Assembly: GCA_052148715.1 (NCBI GenBank)
Contig: JBKQHQ010000279.1
Span: 25,721 to 89,720, forward strand
Length of the DNA stretch: 64,000 bases
Direction of reading: 5' to 3'
Origin: JBKQHQ01 sp052148715
GTDB lineage: Bacteria > Pseudomonadota > Alphaproteobacteria > Rhizobiales > Xanthobacteraceae
Every line of letters starts with the position of its first letter. Within the stretch, counting starts at the first letter, position 1. A program made the position numbers and the translations under genes. This document shows positions 24,402 to 32,394 of this stretch, piece by piece. A model generated the notes under the pieces. It worked only from the letters and a program-made list of their open reading frames with translations. It was not told the DNA's origin and made no database searches.

Positions 24402-26711
24402 TTATATGATTTTGAGGCGCGTGAACGTTGCATGCTTGACCGCGTCCAAGGCCACGGAGAATGCCATCGCTCCCGCGAGCACCGCTGCGATCGCGAAAGC
24501 GGGTAGCGGCGCCATGAGAGTTCCGGTGACTGCCAGGGCGGCGGCGATACCGAGATCCAGCAAGGAAGACAGCACCAGCCAGCCCCCGGGACGGGAAAGC
24601 CACATGTGCTTGCGGTGGCGCAGCACATAGATCGTCGCCTGGCTGGTGAAGACGAGCGTGACGAAGGCGAGCGTGCGTAGCTTTTCGACATCGAAGCCCA
24701 AAACATACTTTCCGGCCGCGATGACGCCGACGGCGAAGATCAATCCGAACAATCCCAGAATTGCCGCCGCAACGGTGATGGTGCGGATTCGCCAAGCATC
24801 GGGCATCGGCGACGGAGTCGCCCGGTCGGTTGTCAACGACATCGTAATGAAATCCCCGGTGATCAGCAGTAAGGCCATCAGCATCGGCGTGAGTATCGCA
24901 TGCCCCGTCATGATCAGACCCGCGCCCAAGAACAGGACAAGCTGGAATTTCTTGACGAGCGCATTCAGCGTGTAGGTGAGGATGCGCTGGAAGGCCGATC
25001 GACCCTCCTTTATTGCCGTGACAATGCCCTCAAGCCCCGGTTCCGTGAGCACCATGCTGGCCGCCGATTTGGCGACATCCGTTGCCGTTGAGACCGCAAT
25101 GCCCATTTGCGCCTGGCGCAGAGCCGGTGCATCATTGGCCCCGTCGCCACACATGCCGACCGTATGTCCCTTCCGCTGGAACGCTTTCACCAGCCGAAAC
25201 TTGTCTTCGGGAAAGACGCCGGCATAGACCGCAAAATCTTCGGGGCCGACGCTGTCGGGTATTGCTCCGGGTGGACAAACCCGGCCCTCCAACCCGATCG
25301 CCGCGGCAACGGTTGCCGCTGTCGGTGCGGCATCACCCGTCACCATCACCGTGTGCACGCCGATTGACCGGAGCTCAGCCAGTAGCTCCTTCGAGTCCGG
25401 TCTCGGCGGATCGCTCAGGGCGATCAAACCCATGAGCGTCAACTGCTGGGGCGGACCGCCGGCCACCGCCAGAACCCGGTATCCTTGCCGGGTCAGCGTG
25501 TCCAGCTCGGCTGTGACCGATGGCCCGAAAGGTGCGATCGATGCAATTGCCGCCGGCGCTCCTTTTACAATACGCTTCTCATTGCCTTGCCCGTCGTCGA
25601 TCAACGCCTCCGAGGTCTTGGTCGCGGGATCGAACGGCGTGAACCGCAATACTTTGGCTTGGAGGATCGCGGAGCTTTTTCCAGGAACCGAAGCGCAAAT
25701 GGCGGCGTCCACGGGATCCTGACCTGCGTCGGAGCTGGCCAGGGCGGCATTGGTAAGCACATCGACTTCGCGAAGGCCGTCCCTCAGCGGTTTGACTGCG
25801 GTGACTACAAGCTCGTTGCGCGTGAGGGTTCCAGTCTTGTCCGCGCAGAGGACATCAACGGTCGCCGCTTCGTGGATTGCCGAGAGGCGGGTAAGGAGCA
25901 CTCCCCTTTTTGTGAGGGCTTGCGCACTTAAAGCCGCCGCAAGCGTGAAGGTCGCCGGCAGCGCAACGGGAATTGATGCAAGAAGCGCGGTCAGCACGAG
26001 AGGTATAACGCGATCGACCGGCATCGCGATGGAGAGCGCATACCCGACCATCAGGACGACGACGGCGCCATTAAAGGCCGCGAGATTGCGGACGACGCCG
26101 AGAACGGCCTTTTGCTCACCGCTTTCCGCATGAGCGATGCGCACCAGCTCCGCGGTCTTTCCGAAGTAGGTGCGTTGACCGGTTGCCGTGATCTCCGCCG
26201 TGGCCGCACCTCTTCGCACCAACGCGCCCGCATAGGCAGTCTTTCCGGAGCCGATCTCGACGGGAACCGATTCGCCCGTGAGCATTGATTGGTCGAGAAG
26301 CACCGACCCGTCCACGACACGGGCGTCGGCCGGAACGACCCCGCCCAGAGCGAGTCGAACGACATCACCTGGCACGAGACCGGCGGCCGGTGCTTCGATC
26401 CATTGGCCATCGCGCTTGACGAAGGCCTTCAACGCAAGCCTTGACTTGAGCGCGGCCAAAGCCGCGTTGGCGCGACCCTCCTGGAAGACGCCCAGCGCGA
26501 CGTTGAAGATCAGCAATGCCGCAATGATGAGCGCCTCGACACGCTCGCCAATGCTCAGTTGCAGGATGATCGCTGCCTCGAGCATCCAGGGCACCGGCTC
26601 CCAGAACCGGCGCGCAATTCTTACGACCGGGGAGATATGCGGCTCGAGAACGGCATTCGGCCCAATCTGGGCCAAGCGCCGCTCTGCCTCTTGCGACGAA
26701 AGGCCCTGCAT
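24402..26711 (-). CDS. P-type ATPase, plasma-membrane proton-pump (P3A) type
   Basis: A 769-residue ion pump. Actuator motif LTGESVPVEIG, TM4 motif PVALPATFTL, phosphorylation site CADKTGTLTRNE (about residue 290), hinge MCGDGANDAPALRQAQ, and TM6 LITGDFITMSLTTDRA, whose Asp corresponds to the proton acceptor of P3A pumps. PVALP rather than CPC argues against a heavy-metal pump. Ten membrane segments can be counted, with four after the hinge. Bacterial P3A pumps are rare relatives of fungal and plant H+-ATPases and probably extrude protons under acid or energy stress. An FNR/FixK-type box lies about 250 bp upstream. Confidence 0.87.
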   Translation of the reverse strand: MQGLSSQEAERRLAQIGPNAVLEPHISPVVRIARRFWEPVPWMLEAAIILQLSIGERVEALIIAALLIFNVALGVFQEGRANAALAALKSRLALKAFVKRDGQWIEAPAAGLVPGDVVRLALGGVVPADARVVDGSVLLDQSMLTGESVPVEIGSGKTAYAGALVRRGAATAEITATGQRTYFGKTAELVRIAHAESGEQKAVLGVVRNLAAFNGAVVVLMVGYALSIAMPVDRVIPLVLTALLASIPVALPATFTLAAALSAQALTKRGVLLTRLSAIHEAATVDVLCADKTGTLTRNELVVTAVKPLRDGLREVDVLTNAALASSDAGQDPVDAAICASVPGKSSAILQAKVLRFTPFDPATKTSEALIDDGQGNEKRIVKGAPAAIASIAPFGPSVTAELDTLTRQGYRVLAVAGGPPQQLTLMGLIALSDPPRPDSKELLAELRSIGVHTVMVTGDAAPTAATVAAAIGLEGRVCPPGAIPDSVGPEDFAVYAGVFPEDKFRLVKAFQRKGHTVGMCGDGANDAPALRQAQMGIAVSTATDVAKSAASMVLTEPGLEGIVTAIKEGRSAFQRILTYTLNALVKKFQLVLFLGAGLIMTGHAILTPMLMALLLITGDFITMSLTTDRATPSPMPDAWRIRTITVAAAILGLFGLIFAVGVIAAGKYVLGFDVEKLRTLAFVTLVFTSQATIYVLRHRKHMWLSRPGGWLVLSSLLDLGIAAALAVTGTLMAPLPAFAIAAVLAGAMAFSVALDAVKHATFTRLKII

Positions 26712-27074
26712 TGCCAGAACTCCTTTATCGCGATTATTTCAGCATCCGGCGGCGGGCGGCGCGGTCGAGGCACCGGCCCGAGTAACAGCAAAAAGGCCTA
26801 GGCTACCATAGCCATTCAACATGGTCGGCATCCACCCACTTCACGGCGTCGTGCGGATCACCGTCGTCACCAACGCCGATGATCGGATTTTTTTGGCGTC
26901 CCCGTCGCCAGCGATGGAAACTATCTTCGGGATCGACCGCACGAGCGAGAACCGTTGACTCCTGTCAATGAGCAAAGCGTCCTAAGATGACATGCAGGAG
27001 ATGGTCGGAGTGATTGCGCCGCCCATTGAAGATGCCGCGTTCGTCTCGATTGCGATGTGCGGTTCCAACGCGCC
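26712..27074. other. 363-bp intergenic region upstream of the P-type ATPase
   Basis: No convincing gene. A 45-codon frame at 26821-26958 (+) has no ribosome site and is not called. The region should carry the ATPase promoter and contains an FNR/FixK-type box (26955-26968). No terminator hairpin for the neighbouring gene end was recognised. Confidence 0.5.
26955..26968 (-). promoter_or_regulatory. FNR/FixK-type box upstream of the P-type ATPase gene
   Basis: TTGACTCCTGTCAA has the TTGA-N6-TCAA layout. It is about 245 bp before the ATPase start, which is far, but a TSS about 40 bp downstream would leave a 200-base leader. No rightward gene starts here, so the ATPase is the only candidate target. 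Confidence 0.4.
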
Positions 27075-28766
27075 TTAGCCAGCCGGCAGCCCTGACGGCG
27101 TCGTCGGGGCTTTGCTCAGGTCGCCTCCGGCCAGCGCTGCGTCCTGGCTGAACACAGTCCGCGGCAGATCCAGGGCAATCTCGCGGCCGTCACGGCGCGG
27201 GGCGATGGTGCGATGCGCCTTGAGATACTGTTCCACCGCCTGGTGGATCGTCATCGGCAGCACCTGAGCTTCGTGGGTGCCTGGATGACGACAGATCACG
27301 TCCAATGGTTCCCCTTCCCGCTCGCAAGCGGCGATCGTGTAACGCTGCTGATCTTCGATGTCGCGGCCGCCGACCTGCACGGAAATCAGTCTTCGGCCAG
27401 GTTCGGCCAACGCGTTGAACGCGGTCGTCATCCCCGAGGCGCGGACGCCCCAGCCGCCGTTAAGCTTCCACGGGTTCTTGGAAAACACGAGCTCGAGTTC
27501 GCTTTCAAGGTAGGCCTTGAGCTCCCGGCCGGTGACCCAGCCGATCTTCATCCGGGCATCGAACGGCAGCAGGTTCCACAGGTCGCCCTCGGTGACGTCG
27601 GCCGGCGGAATCGGCACGCCGAATCGGAAGCCGTTGGAGAAGCCGATATCGGCCCCGGCGATCTCGCGGACGGCGTCGGTGACGAAATCGTCGGCCGTGG
27701 TCTCCAGCACGTCGTAACGCATCAGCAGGGTCTTGGTCTTCCCGGCGAGCTCGGCCATCCGCCGGCGGTGCGGGGCCAACGCCTTGTCCACAAGCGCTTT
27801 CATCTGCACGTCTTCGCGATAGCGACTTGCCAGAATGGGGACCAGCCGGAACTCGTGGTCGATGGCACCGCTTGGTTTGAGCACGAGATCGAGCCGCCCG
27901 AGAAACGATCCGAAACAGCCCGGCTCGACCACGATCACGTTCCCTTCCAGGATCGCGCGGGCCGTGCGTTCATGCGTATGGCCGGAGAGAATCACATCGA
28001 GCTCGGGTATCTCGCGCGCCATCTGGCGGGCGATCGACAGGCCGGTATGGCTGATCGCCACGACCAGATCCGGGTGCTCGCGGGCCCGCAATTCTTTGAC
28101 GAATTCGTGCAGGCCGTCGATGCGCGTGGTATCCATGCCACGAAACTGGGCCGGCGGCTGGCGCCTGCTGGCGCCGATATCGGTCATGCCGATGAATGCA
28201 ACCCTCAAGCCCTGCCGCTCGAGCGTCACCGCGGGCTTGAACAGTCTTTCGCCGCTGGCCTCGTCGTGGAAATTGTAGCAAATGACTGGGCACTTGAGCC
28301 GGGCCATCGTCTGCTTGAACCGTTCGGGACCGTAGGCAGGCTCCCAATTGCCAGGGACGAACGCATCGATGCCGAAGGCGTTTAGCGGATCGAGAATGAC
28401 TTCACCCTCGGACCAGGCTGCGGGGCCCGAGCCCTGGAATTCGTCGCCCCCGTCCAGCAGAAAGCAGGGGCCATCGCAGTTCGACCGCTCGCGGTCGATG
28501 GCCGTCTTGAGCCGGGCGTACCCGCCCATCAGCCGAATCTCCGGGCGCGCTCCCGGAACATATTCCGGATGGGTTTCCAGCTGTGCATGCGTGTCGGTGA
28601 AATGCAGGAGCGTAACGCGCTTGCCGCCCTGATCCTGTGCGACAGGCTGGCCGGCAACCGCGCCGGGCGCCATGGAGCCGAGGCCGATTGCCCACACGCC
28701 GGCGCGCAGCAACGCGGGCACCGCAGCCGACAACAAGAGGGATCTCCGGGTCGCAAGCATGTTCAT
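27075..28766 (-). CDS. 5'-nucleotidase/SoxB-like metallophosphatase, exported
   Basis: A 563-residue two-domain protein. A twin-arginine type signal (ATRRSLLLSAAVPALL) is followed by a dimetal phosphoesterase domain: HFTDTHAQ (D58, H60), LLDGGDEFQGSG (D108), PGNWEPAYG (N140), AISHTG and LSGHTHER. A 5'-nucleotidase C-terminal substrate domain begins at about residue 345. The GGD..QGS...W..G and GNWE..YG wording resembles SoxB, the thiosulfohydrolase of sulfur oxidation, more than typical nucleotidases. Close linkage with sulfide:quinone oxidoreductase supports a sulfur role, but sox genes are absent and a nucleotidase remains possible. Confidence 0.7.
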   Translation of the reverse strand: MNMLATRRSLLLSAAVPALLRAGVWAIGLGSMAPGAVAGQPVAQDQGGKRVTLLHFTDTHAQLETHPEYVPGARPEIRLMGGYARLKTAIDRERSNCDGPCFLLDGGDEFQGSGPAAWSEGEVILDPLNAFGIDAFVPGNWEPAYGPERFKQTMARLKCPVICYNFHDEASGERLFKPAVTLERQGLRVAFIGMTDIGASRRQPPAQFRGMDTTRIDGLHEFVKELRAREHPDLVVAISHTGLSIARQMAREIPELDVILSGHTHERTARAILEGNVIVVEPGCFGSFLGRLDLVLKPSGAIDHEFRLVPILASRYREDVQMKALVDKALAPHRRRMAELAGKTKTLLMRYDVLETTADDFVTDAVREIAGADIGFSNGFRFGVPIPPADVTEGDLWNLLPFDARMKIGWVTGRELKAYLESELELVFSKNPWKLNGGWGVRASGMTTAFNALAEPGRRLISVQVGGRDIEDQQRYTIAACEREGEPLDVICRHPGTHEAQVLPMTIHQAVEQYLKAHRTIAPRRDGREIALDLPRTVFSQDAALAGGDLSKAPTTPSGLPAG

Positions 28767-28847
28767 GAGGCTACCTTCGGCTTGTTTTTGACGATGAACA
28801 TATCAGCGAATTGCCTCGGCCAGGTCGCGTTCGGTGCCCTCAACGCT

Positions 28848-29051
28848 TTACCGAAAAGCGCAACCGTCCTTGAGCCCAAGCTTCTTGAAGATGATTGCGG
28901 CGGGGCAGAAGCCCGTGAAGGCGGCCTGCAGCATGTTTAAGCCCACAAACGCCGTCAGCGCCAGCCAATAGAGACTGGCGTACCAGGCAAGAACCAGGCT
29001 CACCAGCACAATCAGGCCGGCGAACGCCAGCACGGCACGATCAATATTCAC
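28848..29051 (-). CDS. DUF2892 (YgaP-like) inner-membrane protein
   Basis: A 67-residue protein with the DUF2892 pattern: NIDRAVLAFAGLIVLVSLVL, a second hydrophobic helix, then FTGFCPAAIIFKKLGLK. The conserved Cys in GFCP is present. GTG 29051 is chosen because GGAG lies 6 bases before it; GTG 29063 is a weaker alternative. Such proteins are two-helix membrane modules, in YgaP fused to rhodanese, and are frequent beside sulfide oxidation and rhodanese genes. It is 53 bp after the thioredoxin gene and 81 bp before the SoxB-like gene. Confidence 0.85.
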   Translation of the reverse strand: MNIDRAVLAFAGLIVLVSLVLAWYASLYWLALTAFVGLNMLQAAFTGFCPAAIIFKKLGLKDGCAFR

Positions 29052-29104
29052 GTCGAGCTCCACTCTGTTTGAACCAAGACGAAGATCTTTATTTCTCCGC
29101 CACG

Positions 29105-29554
29105 TCAGGCCGCCGCCGCGGCAAGGCTCGACCTGACCCAGGCGACGAGCCGTCGCGTATCCATGGCGCCGGTGGTTCGCGCGACGACACGACCGCCACG
29201 TAAGAGAAGCAGGGCCGGAATACTCGTGACTCCGAGCTCGGATGAAATCCTGGGCTCCTCATCCGCGTTGAGCTTGACAAGTCTCACTTCGGGTTCGAGT
29301 TCGGGCGCCGCGGCTTCGAACATCGGTGCCATCGCCCGGCATGGCCCACACCACCGCGCCCAAACATCGACTAGGACCGCGACGTCGTTGTCGCGGCGAT
29401 GCTTATCGAATCTTGCCGCGTCCACCGCGGCAGGATGTCCGTCGAACAAAGGCCGGTGACACGCACCGCACCGCGCCTCAAGCAATGGCTTGCCGGTCGG
29501 CGCGCGGTTGGTCGCTGCGCAGTGCGGGCACACGATATGATGCACGTTGCTCAT
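29105..29554 (-). CDS. trxC: Thioredoxin 2 type (TrxC), zinc-finger N-terminus
   Basis: A 149-residue TrxC. Zinc-finger cysteines are C9/C12 (CPHC) and C29/C32 (CGAC). The active site is WCGPC at residues 68-72, and the cis-Pro motif is TSIPALLL. AAGGAG precedes ATG 29554 by 8 bases. It starts 23 bp after the sqr stop and is therefore almost surely co-transcribed. TrxC could reduce persulfides or polysulfides made by the quinone oxidoreductase and keep the thiol regulator reducible. The C-terminus is a short Ala run. Confidence 0.9.
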   Translation of the reverse strand: MSNVHHIVCPHCAATNRAPTGKPLLEARCGACHRPLFDGHPAAVDAARFDKHRRDNDVAVLVDVWARWCGPCRAMAPMFEAAAPELEPEVRLVKLNADEEPRISSELGVTSIPALLLLRGGRVVARTTGAMDTRRLVAWVRSSLAAAAA

Positions 29555-29577
29555 GGGGCACTCCTTGCCGACCGCGG

Positions 29578-30855
29578 TCAGACGGGTTCCTTGATTTTGC
29601 GCAGTTGCAGCTTTTCCAGAAGGAAGCGTTCGTAGAAGGGCTCGCTCTCGCCGCGGCGGATTTTGCGCAAAAAGTATTTCTCGAACGCGACCTTGGCATA
29701 ATGCACCCAGTCGCCCTTCGCGGACCAATTGAGGTTGCGAGGTGGAATCTGCGGCTGAGCCACGAAGGCGACGCCGCCGTCGCCGAAATCCGCGAGGCAC
29801 ACGGCATTCCAGGTCGGCTCCGACACTGCCGGTTTCCCCCGCAACAGAGCGCCGATGTTCTGGGCCGTTGCCGTCACCATGGATTCGATCATGAATCCCG
29901 TTTTCGGCACGCCGGTCGAAACGGGGGTCGGGCCGACCGGCGGGATCGCAACGCAAACGCCGATTCCGAATATGTTCGGGAAGCTCTTGTTGCGTTGCGT
30001 CTTATCAACCAGGATGAACCCGCGCGGATTGGTGAGACCTTCGATGCCGCGCACGGCCGCAACGCCGCGGAAGGCGGGCAGCATCATCGAAAACGCGAAC
30101 AGAAGCTCGTGGGTCTTGCGGACGTTGCCCTCCTCGCCGACCTCTTCGATGGTCATCTTCCCGGGTTCGACCGTCTTCACGCGCGCGCTGGTGATCCATT
30201 TGATGTGACGTTCACGCAACTCGCTCTCCAACAGGCCCTTGGTGTCGCCGACGCCATCGAGACCGAGGTGCCCGATATATGGCTCAGCAGTCACGAACGT
30301 CATCGGCACCCGGTCGCGGATGCGACGCTTGCGCAGCTCGGTGTCCAGGATAAAGATGAACTCATAGGCCGGACCGAAGCACGACGCGCCTTGCGCGGCG
30401 CCGACCACGATCGGGCCCGGCGACTGCACGAAGCGATCGAAGGCCTCCTTCGCCTTGACCGCGTGGTCGACGTGGCAGATCGACAGCGTGTGGCCGTTCG
30501 GGCCGAGACCCGGCACCTCGTCGAAGGCCAGCTCGGGGCCGGTGGCGATCACCAAATAGTCGTATTGGACGGTGCTCCCGTCCTCCAGCTCAATGCGGTT
30601 CGCGTGCGGATGAACGCGGCGGGCCCCCTGCTCCAAGTAACGAATGCCCTTCCGTCGCATGACATTGTCGAGATCGACCTCGATGTCCGATCGTTCCCGC
30701 CAACCGATCGCGACCCAGGGATTCGACGGCACGAAGTGATAGCGCGGCCCCTGGCCGATGACCGTCAACTTGTCCTCGTGCCGCAACCGCGGAACGAGCT
30801 CGTAGGCCATGATCGTTCCGCTTAGGCCTGCGCCGAGAACCACCACCTCTGCCAT
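29578..30855 (-). CDS. sqr: Sulfide:quinone oxidoreductase (FAD)
   Basis: A 425-residue flavoprotein peripheral to the membrane. The FAD motif is VVVLGAGLSGTIMAYEL. The three redox cysteines are in place: C127 (SICHVD), C159 (GASCFGP) and C353 (AVCLADFG), the same numbering as in the Rhodobacter capsulatus enzyme. It oxidises sulfide to polysulfide/sulfane sulfur and passes electrons to ubiquinone. AAGGAGG lies 6 bases before ATG 30855. It heads a leftward operon with trxC, DUF2892 and a SoxB-like gene. The divergent ArsR-type regulator and a palindrome at 30928-30949 suggest sulfide-dependent derepression. Confidence 0.93.
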   Translation of the reverse strand: MAEVVVLGAGLSGTIMAYELVPRLRHEDKLTVIGQGPRYHFVPSNPWVAIGWRERSDIEVDLDNVMRRKGIRYLEQGARRVHPHANRIELEDGSTVQYDYLVIATGPELAFDEVPGLGPNGHTLSICHVDHAVKAKEAFDRFVQSPGPIVVGAAQGASCFGPAYEFIFILDTELRKRRIRDRVPMTFVTAEPYIGHLGLDGVGDTKGLLESELRERHIKWITSARVKTVEPGKMTIEEVGEEGNVRKTHELLFAFSMMLPAFRGVAAVRGIEGLTNPRGFILVDKTQRNKSFPNIFGIGVCVAIPPVGPTPVSTGVPKTGFMIESMVTATAQNIGALLRGKPAVSEPTWNAVCLADFGDGGVAFVAQPQIPPRNLNWSAKGDWVHYAKVAFEKYFLRKIRRGESEPFYERFLLEKLQLRKIKEPV

Positions 30856-30927
30856 GACGTCCTCCTTGGTCGATGCTGCTTCAGAGCCGAGGCTCTTGCC
30901 TTCTTGTTCACCGTAGCCCGGTTGACA

Positions 30928-30949
30928 TATATACATATCATCGTATATA
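30928..30949. promoter_or_regulatory. 22-bp perfect palindrome, probable BigR/SqrR-type operator
   Basis: TATATAC-N8-GTATATA, a perfect inverted repeat with 7-bp arms, lies in the 101-bp gap between the divergent sqr and arsR-type genes. It ends 7 bp before the regulator start codon. It is the obvious binding site for the regulator and would control both promoters. BigR/SqrR operators are AT-rich palindromes of this layout. Confidence 0.8.
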
Positions 30950-30956
30950 CGCAAGT

Positions 30957-31331
30957 ATGAAAATAACTGCCGAAGCGATGCAGGTCGCGGCCGACCAGGC
31001 GACCGAACTTCTGAAAGCGCTGGCCAACCGCCATCGCCTGATGATCATTTGCCAACTGATCGACGGGGAACGCTCGGTCGGCGAACTCGCCGCATTCCTC
31101 GGCATCCGCAATTCCACGGTGTCCCAGCATCTTGCGCTGTTGCGCAAAGATGACCTGGTCTCGGCACGCCGTGATGGCCAGACGATATGGTACTCGATCA
31201 GCAGCGGCCCGGCCCGCGAGCTCGTCGAAACTCTTTATCGCGTCTACTGCGCCCCAACGTCGGTTTGCCGGCCGAGACCAACCCGTAAAATTGCCGCCGC
31301 CGCGAAGCGGCGCGTTGAGCCAGATCAATGA
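30957..31331 (+). CDS. ArsR-family persulfide-sensing repressor (BigR/SqrR/YgaV type)
   Basis: A 124-residue winged-helix repressor. The DNA-reading helix is in VGELAAFLGIRNSTVSQHLA and the wing in SARRDGQTIWYSI. Cysteines C32 (IICQLID) and C98 (VYCAP) are 66 residues apart, the same spacing as the C42/C108 pair of BigR and C41/C107 of SqrR, which form a polysulfide bridge on sulfide exposure. A third Cys, C104, is extra. The ATG lies 7 bp after the palindrome. The start is fixed by homology; upstream codons cross the operator. A FixK-type box overlaps the end of the gene. Confidence 0.9.
   Translation: MKITAEAMQVAADQATELLKALANRHRLMIICQLIDGERSVGELAAFLGIRNSTVSQHLALLRKDDLVSARRDGQTIWYSISSGPARELVETLYRVYCAPTSVCRPRPTRKIAAAAKRRVEPDQ
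31315..31328 (+). promoter_or_regulatory. FNR/FixK-type box before the RND operon
   Basis: TTGAGCCAGATCAA, identical to the box at 24272-24285, lies over the last codons of the ArsR gene. Its centre is about 83 bp before the adaptor start, leaving room for a class II promoter with a short leader. Confidence 0.6.
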
Positions 31332-31404
31332 CCGGTGACCGCAAGTACCGACGCTTGCCGCATCACGTTCGGCGCGCTTTCGGCATCAAACAGGAAGAGT
31401 AGCG

Positions 31405-32394
31405 ATGCGCCTGTATTTCGCGACGGTGGCCCTCCTCGCGCTGACGCTCGGTCATGGAGCGCGTGCCGAGGAACGCTTCACGGTGGCGCCAATATCGGTG
31501 GCCGACGAGAAGGCAGTCTTCGCGACCGTCGAGAGCGCCAGCATCGAGCCGGCACGCGCGCGCATCGGCGGCACCGTCGCGGCGCTCGCGGTCCGCGAGG
31601 GCGACCATGTCGAGCAAGGCCAGGTGGTTGCCAGCGTCGGCGACGAAAAAATCGCGCTGCAGATGAAATCGCTCGATGCCCAGATTGCGGGACTCGAGGC
31701 CCAGCTTGCGCAAAGGCAGATCGATCTTTCCCGCGCCGAGGACCTGGACGCGAGGGGCATCATTCCCAAGACCCGGCTCGACGAAGCGCGGACAGCCTTC
31801 AATGTGGCGACCAACGCCTACAAGGCGCGCGTCGCCGAGCGCTCGGTGATCCAGCAGCAGCTCGCCGAAGGTAATGTCCTGGCACCGATATCCGGCCGCG
31901 TGCTCAGAGTCCCGCTGCGGACCGGTACGGTCATTCTTCCGGGTGAACCGGTGGCGATGGTTGCGGAGCAGAACTTCGTGCTGCGGCTTCGCGTTCCCGA
32001 ACGCCATGCGCGGTTTCTCAAGGTGGGCGATCCAGTGCGCACGGACGCCGAGGAGCTTGGCGAGTCGGATGCAAGATCCGGAACGATCAAGCGCGTCTAC
32101 CCGCAGATCGAGGATGGTCGGGTGGTCGCCGACGCGATCGTGGCCGGACTTGGCGACTATTTCGTCGGCCGGCGCATCCGCGTCTGGGTATCCGGCGGGG
32201 CACGACCCGCGATCGCAATCCCGGCAGGCTACGTCACCACGCGGTTCGGGGTCGACTACGTCAGTATCCGCAACCAGGGAACGCTCATCGATGTCCCGGT
32301 GCAGCGGGGACGCGATCTGCCGCGCCCGGACATGCCCGACGGACTGGAGATTCTCTCCGGGCTGCGGGCCGGCGACCAGCTGGTGCGACCTTGA
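31405..32394 (+). CDS. RND efflux periplasmic adaptor subunit (HlyD/AcrA family)
   Basis: A 329-residue adaptor. Signal peptide FATVALLALTLGHGARA; a lipoyl half-motif ALAVREGDHVEQGQVVASV; a short helical hairpin (about residues 85-150); the second lipoyl half VLAPISGRVLRVPLRTG; and a beta-barrel domain. It lacks a lipobox Cys. Its stop overlaps the TTG start of the RND pump (TTGA). The position behind the sulfide regulator, and the FixK box, suggest low-oxygen or sulfur-linked expression. No outer-membrane channel gene follows, so a shared TolC-type protein must be used. Confidence 0.88.
   Translation: MRLYFATVALLALTLGHGARAEERFTVAPISVADEKAVFATVESASIEPARARIGGTVAALAVREGDHVEQGQVVASVGDEKIALQMKSLDAQIAGLEAQLAQRQIDLSRAEDLDARGIIPKTRLDEARTAFNVATNAYKARVAERSVIQQQLAEGNVLAPISGRVLRVPLRTGTVILPGEPVAMVAEQNFVLRLRVPERHARFLKVGDPVRTDAEELGESDARSGTIKRVYPQIEDGRVVADAIVAGLGDYFVGRRIRVWVSGGARPAIAIPAGYVTTRFGVDYVSIRNQGTLIDVPVQRGRDLPRPDMPDGLEILSGLRAGDQLVRP

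Noticed and set aside
26821..26958. A 45-codon frame upstream of the ATPase
   Set aside because: No ribosome site, and it overlaps the FNR-type box; probably chance.
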